Source: Butyrivibrio sp. UBA3740
Lineage (GTDB): Bacteria; Bacillota; Clostridia; Lachnospirales; Lachnospiraceae
Length of the DNA: 32,284 bases
Direction: 5' to 3'
Assembly (NCBI GenBank): GCA_002372465.1
Contig: DFGW01000001.1
Span: forward strand, 1 to 32,284
Positions within the stretch are counted from its first letter, which is position 1, and each line of letters begins with the position of its first letter. The notes beneath the pieces are model-generated. The model was given only the letters and a program-made list of their open reading frames with translations. It made no database searches and had not been told where the DNA came from. This document shows, piece by piece, positions 1 to 7,264 of the stretch. The position numbers and the translations under genes are program-made.

Positions 1-1100
1 TATACACTCATTACGAATCCGGAACAGTCAGCTCCGTTTGTAAGAGATGTTCCACCGTATACATAAGGGTTACCAACAAACTGAAGAGCAAACTGTGCAA
101 CAGCAGAACCGATTGAACTTGTTGCAGTTGTGTAAGATCCTGCAGAATTGTAGTTCTTGGATCCTGATGAGCTTCCGCTTGTGGATGTGTTGGACTTGGC
201 AGCCTTGTTAGCTGCTTCTCTGGCTGCACGCTCCTTGGCAAGACGGGCTTCCTCTTCTGCCTTGGACTCAGCCTTAACGAACTCGGTAGAAAGTGTTACG
301 TAGTCAAGTGATACATAACCATCACCTTCCTCGATACTAACCTTAACCCAGCCGTCCAGCTCTTCCTCAACTACAAGCTGATCCTCGATAGGAACGAGAC
401 CAAGTACCTCTGCATCGAGGCTCGCGCCTCCTCTAACCTTAAGGGTTGTGGTTGTTACAGTAGCGATTCTGGTTCCAACTTCCTTGGCAAGATCAACGGC
501 ATCGTCACCGGTTACACAGTACTCACCCTTAACGTAACCTTCTACAGATCCTGACTTGATCTTGTACCAGCCGTTTTCCTCCTCAATGAAGGTTCCGACT
601 GACTTATCGTAAAGCTTACCAATAATCTCGCCGTCTTCCTCACTTGGGAGATCACGAACGTTTACGTAATCGTTAACCTTAGCGATAACAAGAGTCTTAA
701 AGAGCTCTTCCTCTGAATCTTCTTCAGGTTCTTCGCTCTGAACTTCGGCATTCTTAACTACAGCGCCTGTAGCACTCTGAATATCTGAAAGAATACTGTC
801 TGTTACTGTTGATGCCATAGGAGTTACATTAGTAACTGTATCTTCACTCTCAACTGTCTCAAAGAGACTTGAAACTGCGCTGGTACTTGAGGAGCTCTCT
901 GTCTCGGCCTTCTCAGTCTCCACGGTTTCCTGGATACTTGAGAGAGAAACCTGATTATTTCCAAGAGCATATGTGATACCTGCCTGTGGCAGAACACTGG
1001 TAACTTTATTAGATGAAGCGTGAGCGTCTATTCCAAAGCTTGTAAATGTCACTGCAGCCGTCATAGTAAATGCGGCAAGCTGCATAAATGGCTTGTTCAA
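1..1100 (-). CDS. Secreted SH3b-NlpC/P60 peptidoglycan endopeptidase, 3' end cut off by the window
   Basis: The frame is open from a TTG at 1100 to the window edge, giving 366 residues without a stop. The TTG start is chosen because GGAGGT lies 5-6 bases upstream; the next in-frame ATG (1085) would be about 21 bases from it. A signal peptide is visible (basic N-terminus, hydrophobic stretch, AHA-S cleavage site near residue 28). A Ser/Thr/Glu-rich region comes next, then two bacterial SH3 domains (about 138-198 and 207-270, each with the V-R and G-W-x-K pattern), a charged Ala/Lys/Glu linker, a Ser/Gly linker, and the start of an NlpC/P60 domain. That domain shows N-P-Y-V-Y-G-G and the catalytic Cys359 in D-C-S-G-F. 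The His and third polar residue lie outside the window. Family members cut gamma-D-glutamyl-diaminopimelate bonds in wall peptides. The role in wall turnover or separation is inferred. Confidence 0.9.
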   Translation of the reverse strand, partial: MNKPFMQLAAFTMTAAVTFTSFGIDAHASSNKVTSVLPQAGITYALGNNQVSLSSIQETVETEKAETESSSSTSAVSSLFETVESEDTVTNVTPMASTVTDSILSDIQSATGAVVKNAEVQSEEPEEDSEEELFKTLVIAKVNDYVNVRDLPSEEDGEIIGKLYDKSVGTFIEEENGWYKIKSGSVEGYVKGEYCVTGDDAVDLAKEVGTRIATVTTTTLKVRGGASLDAEVLGLVPIEDQLVVEEELDGWVKVSIEEGDGYVSLDYVTLSTEFVKAESKAEEEARLAKERAAREAANKAAKSNTSTSGSSSGSKNYNSAGSYTTATSSIGSAVAQFALQFVGNPYVYGGTSLTNGADCSGFVMSV

Positions 1101-1144
1101 AACTAACCTCCATAAAATATTACGAATTTGTTACATCTTTTAAA

Positions 1145-1173
1145 AATATACGCCACACTTTCATATTTGTCAA
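1145..1173 (-). promoter_or_regulatory. Sigma-A promoter of the NlpC/P60 gene
   Basis: On the minus strand a perfect TTGACA (1173-1168) is followed by 17 bases and TATATT (1150-1145). It sits about 45 bases upstream of the TTG start and is the best sigma-A match in the window. Confidence 0.75.
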
Positions 1174-1192
1174 ATTAATTCTAAAATGTTTA

Positions 1193-2134
1193 TTAATTTT
1201 TCGACTTTCCAACCATGAAATCCTGAACAGATGTCACAGCATTGGCACCGTCAGCAACTGCAGTAACGATCTGCCTTAAGCGCTTTTTCCTTGAGTCTCC
1301 GGCAACAAAGATTCCCGGAGCAGAAGTTGCTCCATCCTCACCTGCTATAACATAGCCCTGCTCATCACACTTAACGATGTCGGCAAAAAGATCTGTTGAA
1401 GGGTGAATACCGATTGCCACAAAGATTCCGTCAACGGCAAGATCACTGTTTTCCTTGGTCTTGACATTCTCTATTGAAAGGGTTGTAACCTTGTCCTCAC
1501 CCTTTATCTCTTTTACAACGCTGTCCCAGATAACCTCGATATTGGGGATCTCAAAGAGCTCATCCTGAAGGATCTTGGTAGCTCTGAGCTCATCTCTTCT
1601 GTGGATGAGGTAAACCTTCTCGGAAAATCTTGAAAGGAAGATAGCATCCTCAACAGCCACATCTCCACCACCGTTTACAGCAGTGATCTTTCCCTTATAA
1701 AATGCGCCGTCACAGGTTGCACAGTAGGAAACGCCCTTTCCGATGTACTCCTCTTCTCCCGGAATACCAAGCTTTGAGTGGTGAGCGCCTGTAGCCAGGA
1801 TGATGGTGTGGGTCTCAAACTCACCGTTGTCAGTAATTACCTTATATACAGGAAGCTTCTCAGCAGAACCCTCATCTTCGCAAACAACAGAAGTAACTGT
1901 TGCGTCCGCAAACTCTGCTCCCAGCTTGTCAGCATGTTCTCTGAACTTCATAGCAAGATCAAAACCGTTAACTCCCGGGATTCCAAGATAGTTGTCAACC
2001 TCGTAGGTGTCGATGATCTGTCCTCCGCTGACAGGATTCTTTTCTATAATAAGCATGTTAAGTCCGGCTCTCTTTGCATATACAGCAGCTGAAAGGCCGG
2101 CAGGACCTGAACCGATAATTATAAGATCATACAT
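1193..2134 (-). CDS. trxB: Thioredoxin-disulfide reductase
   Basis: NADPH:thioredoxin reductase, a cytoplasmic flavoprotein of 313 residues, the usual length. The N-terminal FAD motif G-S-G-P-A-G is at residues 8-13, the redox pair is C-A-T-C-D, and the NADPH-binding region shows G-G-G-D-V-A-V-E followed by H-R-R-D-E-L-R-A. The C-terminal FAD motif is G-D-S-R-x-K-x-L-R-Q-I-V. The ATG at 2134 was chosen because AGGAGGT lies 8 bases upstream; a longer in-frame start exists at 2155 but would begin before that site. The neighbouring SDR gene upstream ends 118 bases away, and a separate promoter with an overlapping palindrome is present, so the gene is probably transcribed on its own. No thioredoxin gene is next to it. 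Confidence 0.96.
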   Translation of the reverse strand: MYDLIIIGSGPAGLSAAVYAKRAGLNMLIIEKNPVSGGQIIDTYEVDNYLGIPGVNGFDLAMKFREHADKLGAEFADATVTSVVCEDEGSAEKLPVYKVITDNGEFETHTIILATGAHHSKLGIPGEEEYIGKGVSYCATCDGAFYKGKITAVNGGGDVAVEDAIFLSRFSEKVYLIHRRDELRATKILQDELFEIPNIEVIWDSVVKEIKGEDKVTTLSIENVKTKENSDLAVDGIFVAIGIHPSTDLFADIVKCDEQGYVIAGEDGATSAPGIFVAGDSRKKRLRQIVTAVADGANAVTSVQDFMVGKSKN

Positions 2135-2177
2135 TATTGAATACCTCCTATTCAAATAACTTTTATATTAGATTGTG

Positions 2178-2192
2178 TACAATTGAATTGTA
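2178..2192. promoter_or_regulatory. 7-1-7 inverted repeat over the trxB -10 box
   Basis: TACAATT-G-AATTGTA is a perfect inverted repeat with seven-base arms and one central base. Its right arm contains the trxB -10 hexamer. The 7-1-7 geometry is that of Fur/PerR/Zur operators, but the bases do not match the published PerR or Fur boxes well. An operator role is inferred. Confidence 0.4.
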
Positions 2193-2214
2193 TCATTAAG
2201 CCACAGAATGTAAA
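2187..2214 (-). promoter_or_regulatory. Extended -10 promoter of trxB
   Basis: Minus strand TTTACA (2214-2209), 16 bases, then TACAAT (2192-2187) preceded by TGA, which makes an extended -10. Transcription would start near 2180, leaving a leader of about 45 bases with AGGAGGT before the ATG. Confidence 0.6.
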
Positions 2215-2252
2215 GTACTTTTTTCTAAAATAAATATAAAATTCCGTTCCCC

Positions 2253-2975
2253 TTAAATCCATCCGCCGTCCATAGTAAGGATCTGCCCGGTGAGATATTC
2301 AGGAGCATTACTCAGCATAAGTGCCATCTCTCCAACCTCCTGGGGCTTTCCCATCCTTCCCGCCGGTATCTCCTGCCTGAGCACCTCCAGGTCCTCATCA
2401 CTTAAATGCTTCCTGTTCATATCAGTATCGATTACTCCGCAGGCAATGGCATTGACCTGCACGTTGGAGGGCGCCAGTTCCTTTGCAAGAGCCCTGGTAA
2501 AAGAATTAACTCCGCCCTTGGAGGCAGAATAGGCAACCTCACAGGACGCACCAACACTGCCCCATACCGAAGAAATATTGATGATCTTACCGCTTCCTCT
2601 GCGCACCATTCCCGGAACAGCACACTTGCAGGTGTAAAAGAGTGAGTCCAGATTGGTACCAATAACCCTTCTCCAGTCATCTTCCTCCATGTCCGTAAGA
2701 AGCCCAAGCCATGCGACTCCCGCGTTGTTCACCAAAACATCGATCTCTCCGATCTTCTCAAAGAGCTCTTTTACCGCCGTGGGGTCAGCGGCATCGCACT
2801 TATAGGCTTCGCAATAAATCCCGTATTCCTCCGTAAGCTCGTTGGCATACTCCTCCAGGATATCGATGTTTTCCCTGCAGGTGAGAATCAGTTTGTCCCT
2901 GTTATTGGCAAAAGAGTTGGCGATGGAATATCCGATTCCTCTTGATGCCCCGGTTATAAGCACTTTTCTGTTCAT
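2253..2975 (-). CDS. SDR-family oxidoreductase, FabG-like (3-oxoacyl-ACP reductase type)
   Basis: A classical short-chain dehydrogenase/reductase of 240 residues. The Rossmann motif T-G-A-S-R-G-I-G is at residues 7-14, N-N-A-G-V sits near 90, the catalytic Ser is in I-I-N-I-S-S and the Y-S-A-S-K pair follows near 150. The C-terminus ends in L-T-G-Q-I-L-T-M-D-G-G-W-I, which is typical of FabG. The start at 2975 has CAGGAGG 7 bases upstream; a start at 3005 would precede that site. FabG reduces 3-oxoacyl-ACP with NADPH in fatty acid synthesis, but the absence of other fab genes means the substrate could be different. The gene stands alone behind a structured 217-base upstream region. Confidence 0.85.
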   Translation of the reverse strand: MNRKVLITGASRGIGYSIANSFANNRDKLILTCRENIDILEEYANELTEEYGIYCEAYKCDAADPTAVKELFEKIGEIDVLVNNAGVAWLGLLTDMEEDDWRRVIGTNLDSLFYTCKCAVPGMVRRGSGKIINISSVWGSVGASCEVAYSASKGGVNSFTRALAKELAPSNVQVNAIACGVIDTDMNRKHLSDEDLEVLRQEIPAGRMGKPQEVGEMALMLSNAPEYLTGQILTMDGGWI

Positions 2976-3009
2976 AAAAAGTCCTCCTGCCCATAGACGC
3001 GCCAAAAGC

Positions 3010-3128
3010 GCAGAAATCGAGTAGGCTGACTCCTACTCGATTCTGCACACAGACATTCCGCACTTCGTGCTCCATGTCCTTACAACCGGCAAATGAATTT
3101 GTATGCAAGCATCCATTCGCTTGCCGGT
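3010..3128 (-). other. Structured intergenic stretch with consecutive hairpins upstream of the SDR gene
   Basis: Three inverted repeats follow one another. The first pairs 3010-3025 with 3032-3046 (15 pairs, one bulged A). The second pairs 3060-3063 with 3067-3070. The third is a long imperfect palindrome with 3085-3098 pairing to 3115-3128 and an inner ATGC/GCAT pair. In the third, a position that is unpaired on the plus strand becomes a G-U pair on the minus strand, suggesting RNA structure read in the minus direction. The stretch could be an untranslated leader of the SDR gene or a copy of a dispersed repeat. No known riboswitch was recognised. Confidence 0.5.
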
Positions 3129-3134
3129 CTTGTG

Positions 3135-3170
3135 CAACAAAATGCGCCGAGGCCCAAAGACCCCGACGCA
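3135..3170 (-). terminator. Rho-independent terminator after the cheY-like gene
   Basis: On the minus strand a ten-pair stem (3170-3161 with 3152-3143, eight Watson-Crick and two G-U pairs) closes an eight-base loop and is followed by TTTTGTTG. It begins 23 bases after the stop of the response regulator. The G-U pairs exist only on the minus-strand transcript, which supports this direction. Confidence 0.65.
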
Positions 3171-3192
3171 GCCTAATCAACATTATAAAGTA

Positions 3193-3558
3193 TCAGTGCT
3201 CATTTGCAACATGTTCAAGCGCCTCAATTACTGTCTCCTCCACAAAGGGCTTGGAAACAAATTCAGCCGCTCCCATCTTCACAGCCTCCATCATCTTGTC
3301 CTTCTGCCCGGCGGCTGTGACCATGATAACTACTGCCTCGGGATGAGCTTTCCTTATCTCTTTGAGAGCTTCTATTCCATCCATCTCAGGCATTGTGATA
3401 TCCATGGTAACGATGTCGGGATGAAGCCTTTCATAAGAGTCCACACCCTCTTTTCCGTTTATGGCTTCTCCTGCAACCTCATACCCTGCTCTTTCGAGGA
3501 TGTCCTTCAATATCCTTCTTGATGTTCTCGAATCATCAACTATAAGTACGCTCTTCAT
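3193..3558 (-). CDS. CheY-like single-domain response regulator
   Basis: A stand-alone receiver domain of 121 residues with no output domain. The acidic pair is D8-D9, the phospho-acceptor is D53 in M-D-I-T-M-P, the switch Thr is T81 and the conserved Lys is K103 in S-K-P-F. The start at 3558 has AGGAGG 6 bases upstream. It lies 19 bases downstream of the CheX-domain gene and is almost certainly co-transcribed with it, followed by a terminator. Proteins of this kind carry phosphate from CheA to the flagellar switch or act as phosphate sinks. No cheA, cheW or flagellar gene is in view, so the partner kinase is unknown. Confidence 0.93.
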   Translation of the reverse strand: MKSVLIVDDSRTSRRILKDILERAGYEVAGEAINGKEGVDSYERLHPDIVTMDITMPEMDGIEALKEIRKAHPEAVVIMVTAAGQKDKMMEAVKMGAAEFVSKPFVEETVIEALEHVANEH

Positions 3559-3577
3559 CTCATGCCTCCTGTGACCT

Positions 3578-4465
3578 TCAGTCAATGGAAATATCTTTTG
3601 ACACTGCAATGACATACTTTACTTCACCGCCACAAATATACACCGGCATAACCACCATCTCTTCACTTGAAGCTTCTGCGAAGTTCACAGAAAAGTTAGG
3701 CGGCTCGAGCTCAATCTTTACATCGGATCTGCTAAGATCTGTAGCGTACAGACCGTTGATGCAGTTGATAAGCTCACAGGTTGCATCCAAAGCGTCCTCT
3801 TTTGTCTCTATGAATTCTTCCTTGGTGTATGCGATGGCCAGCTTTCTGACGTCCTCGTACTTGCCGGAGATCGCCACTACTGCATTCTGATCACCGTGGA
3901 ATTTCTGAAAGCCCAAAACCTCGTCCTTGATAACTCTGCTGCTGTAGGTTTTCCCAATGTAGACATGACTGTCCACCAGCCTGTAGAGATCCTTGATACC
4001 CATACAGAACATCTTCTTATATACATCATCATCGGTGTGCATGAAAACAGGTACAGCCTGCTCCACGTCGCCGGTCTTAAGGGCAGCCATGTCACTCTCG
4101 GTAAAGCCGTGCTTCTTCTGATACTCAACCTCGGCTGCATCCAGCTGTTCCATGGTAAGAGTTCCACCATCCACTACAGCCTGGAGAAAAGTCAGGTAGG
4201 GATTCCCCTGAAGCTCAAGTAGTCTTGAAACCTGCGTCTCTGTAAGATACCCCTTTTCGATGGCAATATCGCCAAAGCGCTTGTCCATTGTAGCCTGAAG
4301 CGAGTTACACTGCTCAGCCTGGGCAATGTTCATGAGCTTTTCAGCCACTGCGATAACGCCCAGCTTGGCTCTTCCCGCCTCCTGCTGTTTATAGGCCTCT
4401 ATAAGCTGCATCTTGGTAAGCATTCCCTGCTCCACAAGATAATTACCAATCAATCTGTCAAGCAT
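3578..4465 (-). CDS. CheX-domain phosphatase with N-terminal GspE-N/MshEN-like repeats
   Basis: 295 residues in two parts. The C-terminal half (about 145-295) resembles CheX/CheC phosphatases and has the E-x-x-N catalytic pair (E231, N234) in a C-E-L-I-N-C-I-N-G helix. CheX proteins dephosphorylate CheY-P, and the next gene encodes a CheY-like protein, so that is the likely substrate. The N-terminal half holds three helical repeats (about 5-28, 64-86 and 93-117) with the pattern L/I-G-x-x-L/A-V/I-E-x-G-x-L-T-x-x-Q-L, seen in GspE/PilB N-terminal domains, some of which bind c-di-GMP. The start at 4465 has AAGGAG 11 bases upstream, slightly long. The domain calls rest on motif reading only; the N-terminal assignment is less sure than the CheX part. 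Confidence 0.8.
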   Translation of the reverse strand: MLDRLIGNYLVEQGMLTKMQLIEAYKQQEAGRAKLGVIAVAEKLMNIAQAEQCNSLQATMDKRFGDIAIEKGYLTETQVSRLLELQGNPYLTFLQAVVDGGTLTMEQLDAAEVEYQKKHGFTESDMAALKTGDVEQAVPVFMHTDDDVYKKMFCMGIKDLYRLVDSHVYIGKTYSSRVIKDEVLGFQKFHGDQNAVVAISGKYEDVRKLAIAYTKEEFIETKEDALDATCELINCINGLYATDLSRSDVKIELEPPNFSVNFAEASSEEMVVMPVYICGGEVKYVIAVSKDISID

Positions 4466-4568
4466 GTATCAATCTGCTCCTTCTTCTTATTAAAAAGAAC
4501 TTTTACATCGAAAAAGATAACGACTCATACTTCAATTTTAGACTAATCTTCGTTTATTAACAAGCAAA

Positions 4569-5864
4569 TTATTGTTTGCTCTCATCCTCTTTCATCTTGG
4601 CCATGGCCTGATTCAGAGCCTGCTGAACAGCCCCGTCAGCTGAAGAAGCTGCAGCTTTACCAACCTGATTTTTCTTCTTCATCATATCGGCCTGCTGTCC
4701 CATCATCTCCAGAGCCATCATCCTGTCCTTGGTGATGACAAGGCCCTGTCCGTCAGGGTTGATCCTGATCCCATCCTTATCCTGGACGAACTTCAGAATA
4801 TCCTGGTACCTGAAAACACCGGCGTTCCAATCCTTAGTGGTCTTGGCAAGCTTGGCAAACTCAAAGGCATCGGTATAGACAGGCATGAACTGCTTGTCAT
4901 CGGAAGTCTTCATAACAAGGAATCTGATCCTGTTATCCTTGGTAAGCTTCAGCCTTCCATCCTCCAAGGCCTCAGCCGGACCGTCGTGCTGCATTGGAAC
5001 AATGAACCTTGAAGTCCTTATCTGGGAGAGCATCCTCATCTCTTTTGCCTTAAGGACTTCGTCCCTCTTTTCGTACTTAACAGGCCACCTGACCTCCTCA
5101 AGGAAATCAAGCATGGCAAAGTTAAGCCCCGGATTTGTCGGCATCTGTGGCTGGTCGCCCATGTTCCACTCGCCCGGAGCAGCTACAATCTCATTTCTCT
5201 TAAAGCGCGCTCTGTATCCGCCGTTGTCGATGATAAGGTTCTCTATTCCCACATAGTAAAGGTAATCGAAGAAGCCAACAGCCTTTCCGCCGTTCTCCTG
5301 CTTGTTCTCCACCTGTATCTTTCTGGCAATGAGCTTTCTGAACTGCTTGTTGAAAAGAGCTGCTGCCTTCTCTGCCAGTTCCTGCTCATAATAAATGTTT
5401 GCAAAGCCGTGATCTATGAAAGGAAAGCCTGTGGTCTGGTCGTAGAGCACATATAAAAACTCTGCATCCCTGACCCTTGAAAGCACCTCGTTGTAGACCT
5501 TCCTGTGGTTCTTCTCAAATTCCGGAAGAGGAGCTTTCTTATTAAATACCTCCATCGCTGTCAAAAGGAACAAAAGCTCCTGCCCGGATAAAAACTTAAG
5601 GGTATCCGGAGAGATGTCCTCGTCATAGACCATGGCACCAATCTCATCCTTCCTCTCGGATGTAACGGTCTCCTCGAGAGTATCACCGGTGGAGTCCTTG
5701 GTGTTTACAGGATTGAGGCGCTGTATCCTTGGCCACTCCAGCTCTGCATGGGCCGCCCTGGCCTCTTCCCTTGTCTTTTCCTTTTGGAGCTCTAAAGCCT
5801 TCTCCTGCTCCTCCTGGCTCTCCTGCTCATTTTTCTTTTTTCCAAATAAATCAAAAATTCCCAT
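4569..5864 (-). CDS. SseB-domain protein of unknown function
   Basis: 431 residues, with no signal peptide or membrane segment, so cytoplasmic. The N-terminus is a short M-G-I-F-D-L-F-G-K-K-K motif followed by a Glu/Lys/Gln-rich coiled stretch (about 10-40). A helical middle region (about 80-230) contains Y-Y-V-G-I-E-N-L. The C-terminal part (about 265-400) resembles the SseB N-terminal domain, with F-M-P-V-Y-T-D-A-F-E-F-A-K-L. SseB was named for enhanced serine sensitivity in E. coli and has no settled biochemical role; related domains occur with secretion and ESX-like systems. The start at 5864 is only 14 bases after the stop of the aminopeptidase gene, and its GGAG site lies in that gap, so the two genes are co-transcribed. 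Confidence 0.7.
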   Translation of the reverse strand: MGIFDLFGKKKNEQESQEEQEKALELQKEKTREEARAAHAELEWPRIQRLNPVNTKDSTGDTLEETVTSERKDEIGAMVYDEDISPDTLKFLSGQELLFLLTAMEVFNKKAPLPEFEKNHRKVYNEVLSRVRDAEFLYVLYDQTTGFPFIDHGFANIYYEQELAEKAAALFNKQFRKLIARKIQVENKQENGGKAVGFFDYLYYVGIENLIIDNGGYRARFKRNEIVAAPGEWNMGDQPQMPTNPGLNFAMLDFLEEVRWPVKYEKRDEVLKAKEMRMLSQIRTSRFIVPMQHDGPAEALEDGRLKLTKDNRIRFLVMKTSDDKQFMPVYTDAFEFAKLAKTTKDWNAGVFRYQDILKFVQDKDGIRINPDGQGLVITKDRMMALEMMGQQADMMKKKNQVGKAAASSADGAVQQALNQAMAKMKEDESKQ

Positions 5865-5878
5865 TTTACTCTCCAATA

Positions 5879-7153
5879 TTACTTTCCAAAAAATACTTCA
5901 GAAACCCTTGAAAGGTACTCCGGATCCTTGCTTCCGGCAGACTCATAAGGCGAGTGCATTCCCAGCTGCGCAAGGCCTATGTCCACGGTATTGACGGAAA
6001 CCTGGCTGGTGGAGATATTTCCAAGAGTTGAGCCTCCTGCCATATCTGACCTGTTGGTGAAGGTCTGATAGGGGACCTCTGCCTCCTCGCAAAAGAGCTT
6101 GAACTGTGCTGCAGAAACAGCGTCAGTTGTGTACTTCTGGTTTGCATTAAACTTGATCACAATTCCCTGATTCATGACAGGTCTGTTGACAGGATCTGCC
6201 TTGTCAGCGTGGTTTGGATGAACAGCGTGGGCATTGTCCGCAGAGATCATAAAGCTGTTTGCAATAGCTGTATGGTACTGCTGCCTTGTCCTTCCAAGGC
6301 CGTCGTTTATCCTCTCAATGGTATCCTTAAGGAAGGTTGAAGCCGCTCCCTGCTTGGTTCCGCTGCCAACCTCCTCGTTGTCAAATACGCAGTGCATAGC
6401 CACATAGTCCTTTGGCTTAGCTGAAACGAAACCCTCAAAGCTGCAGAAGACGCACTCCTGATCATCAAGCCTTGAGCTTCCTATGAACTCCTCGTCAGCT
6501 CCCCAGAAGGTAGGCTTAACTCTGTTGTAGAGGAAGAGGTCGTGTCCCAGAATATCTGCTTTCTTAACCCCCGCTTCCTTAGCAACAAGGTCAAAAAAGC
6601 TGTCGGCTGCCTCTTTGCTTCCAAAGACCGGAAGCATGTCTGTCTGTGCGTTGTACTTGTAGCCGTCGTTGGCCTCTCTGTTCATGTGAATGGCAAGAGA
6701 TGGCATCATAAGAAGATCCCTGTCCACGTTTACAAGCTTTGTCTCCACCTTGCCCTTTTTGGAAACCAGCACCCTTCCTGCAACGGACAGGGGTCTGTCA
6801 AACCACTCTGCGCAGAGCATTCCGCCATACTTCTCAACGTTCAGCTTAATATATGCTCCGGCTGCCTCCATCTCAGGATTCTCCTTGATCTTGAAACTTG
6901 GGGAATCGCTGTGGCTTGCGATCATATGAACCCCCTTGTAATCCTTTTTGGGGATCTTGAAGGAGATCACCGCCGAGTCGTTCCTGGTGACAAAGTAGTT
7001 GCCCGGCTTAAGCTTCCATTCCTCGGATTCCTTAAGCTCTGTGAAATTTCTTTTAACAAGGTCCTTTTTGATGTTGTCCACAACGTGAAAAGCTGTGGGA
7101 GAAGCATCGATAAAATCCAACATTTTCTGTGTAATATTCATATTTTTCACCAT
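5879..7153 (-). CDS. M18-family zinc aminopeptidase
   Basis: A cytoplasmic aspartyl-aminopeptidase-type enzyme of 424 residues, the family length. Metal ligands appear in S-H-S-D-S (H81, D83), S-S-R-L-D-D-Q, D-N-E-E-V-G-S, S-A-D-N-A-H-A-V-H-P-N and the final His in G-M-H-S-P-Y-E. It removes N-terminal, often acidic, residues from peptides. The ATG at 7153 is used because AGAGGTGA lies 7 bases upstream; a GTG at 7162 would overlap that site. It is the first gene of an operon with the SseB-domain protein. Its promoter is back-to-back with that of the GH105 gene, and the two share bases. Confidence 0.93.
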   Translation of the reverse strand: MVKNMNITQKMLDFIDASPTAFHVVDNIKKDLVKRNFTELKESEEWKLKPGNYFVTRNDSAVISFKIPKKDYKGVHMIASHSDSPSFKIKENPEMEAAGAYIKLNVEKYGGMLCAEWFDRPLSVAGRVLVSKKGKVETKLVNVDRDLLMMPSLAIHMNREANDGYKYNAQTDMLPVFGSKEAADSFFDLVAKEAGVKKADILGHDLFLYNRVKPTFWGADEEFIGSSRLDDQECVFCSFEGFVSAKPKDYVAMHCVFDNEEVGSGTKQGAASTFLKDTIERINDGLGRTRQQYHTAIANSFMISADNAHAVHPNHADKADPVNRPVMNQGIVIKFNANQKYTTDAVSAAQFKLFCEEAEVPYQTFTNRSDMAGGSTLGNISTSQVSVNTVDIGLAQLGMHSPYESAGSKDPEYLSRVSEVFFGK

Positions 7154-7184
7154 ATTGATCACCTCTTAAAAAGTAGCAAAAATC

Positions 7185-7214
7185 AGTATACCATATTTTA
7201 CGGGAATGTGTTAA
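7185..7214 (-). promoter_or_regulatory. Promoter of the M18 aminopeptidase operon
   Basis: Minus strand TTAACA (7214-7209), 18 bases, then TATACT (7190-7185), with TGG in front forming an extended -10. Its -35 box overlaps the -10 of the divergent GH105 promoter. Confidence 0.6.
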
Positions 7215-7217
7215 AAT
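7209..7217 (+). promoter_or_regulatory. Extended -10 promoter of the GH105 gene
   Basis: TGT-TAAAAT (7209-7217) is an extended -10 with no good -35. Transcription would start near 7224, within the palindrome at 7222-7241. The bases overlap the -35 of the divergent aminopeptidase promoter. Confidence 0.5.
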
Positions 7218-7221
7218 ACCT

Positions 7222-7241
7222 AAATGTAAGCACTTACATTT
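7222..7241. promoter_or_regulatory. cre/LacI-like operator palindrome
   Basis: A perfect inverted repeat with nine-base arms AAATGTAAG and CTTACATTT around CA. The core TGTAAGCACTTACA fits the CcpA cre consensus TGWNANCGNTNWCA at every position but the central G. It sits over the predicted start of GH105 transcription, where a bound LacI-family repressor would block. The binding protein is inferred; no regulator gene lies beside it. Confidence 0.6.
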
Positions 7242-7264
7242 TGTAAAATTGAAAGGTTGTAAAT

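Noticed and set aside
1110..1130. TGTAAC on the minus strand upstream of the NlpC/P60 gene as an ECF -35
   Set aside because: No CGTC follows at 16-17 bases, and a near-perfect sigma-A promoter lies just upstream.
2902..3183. A 93-codon minus-strand frame running through the hairpin region into the SDR gene
   Set aside because: It overlaps the start of the SDR gene and lies across four inverted repeats and a terminator; it has no convincing ribosome site and no recognisable domain.
6542..7246. A 234-codon plus-strand frame opposite the M18 gene
   Set aside because: It is antisense to a gene with complete catalytic motifs; its Cys/His/Leu-rich product has no domain pattern.
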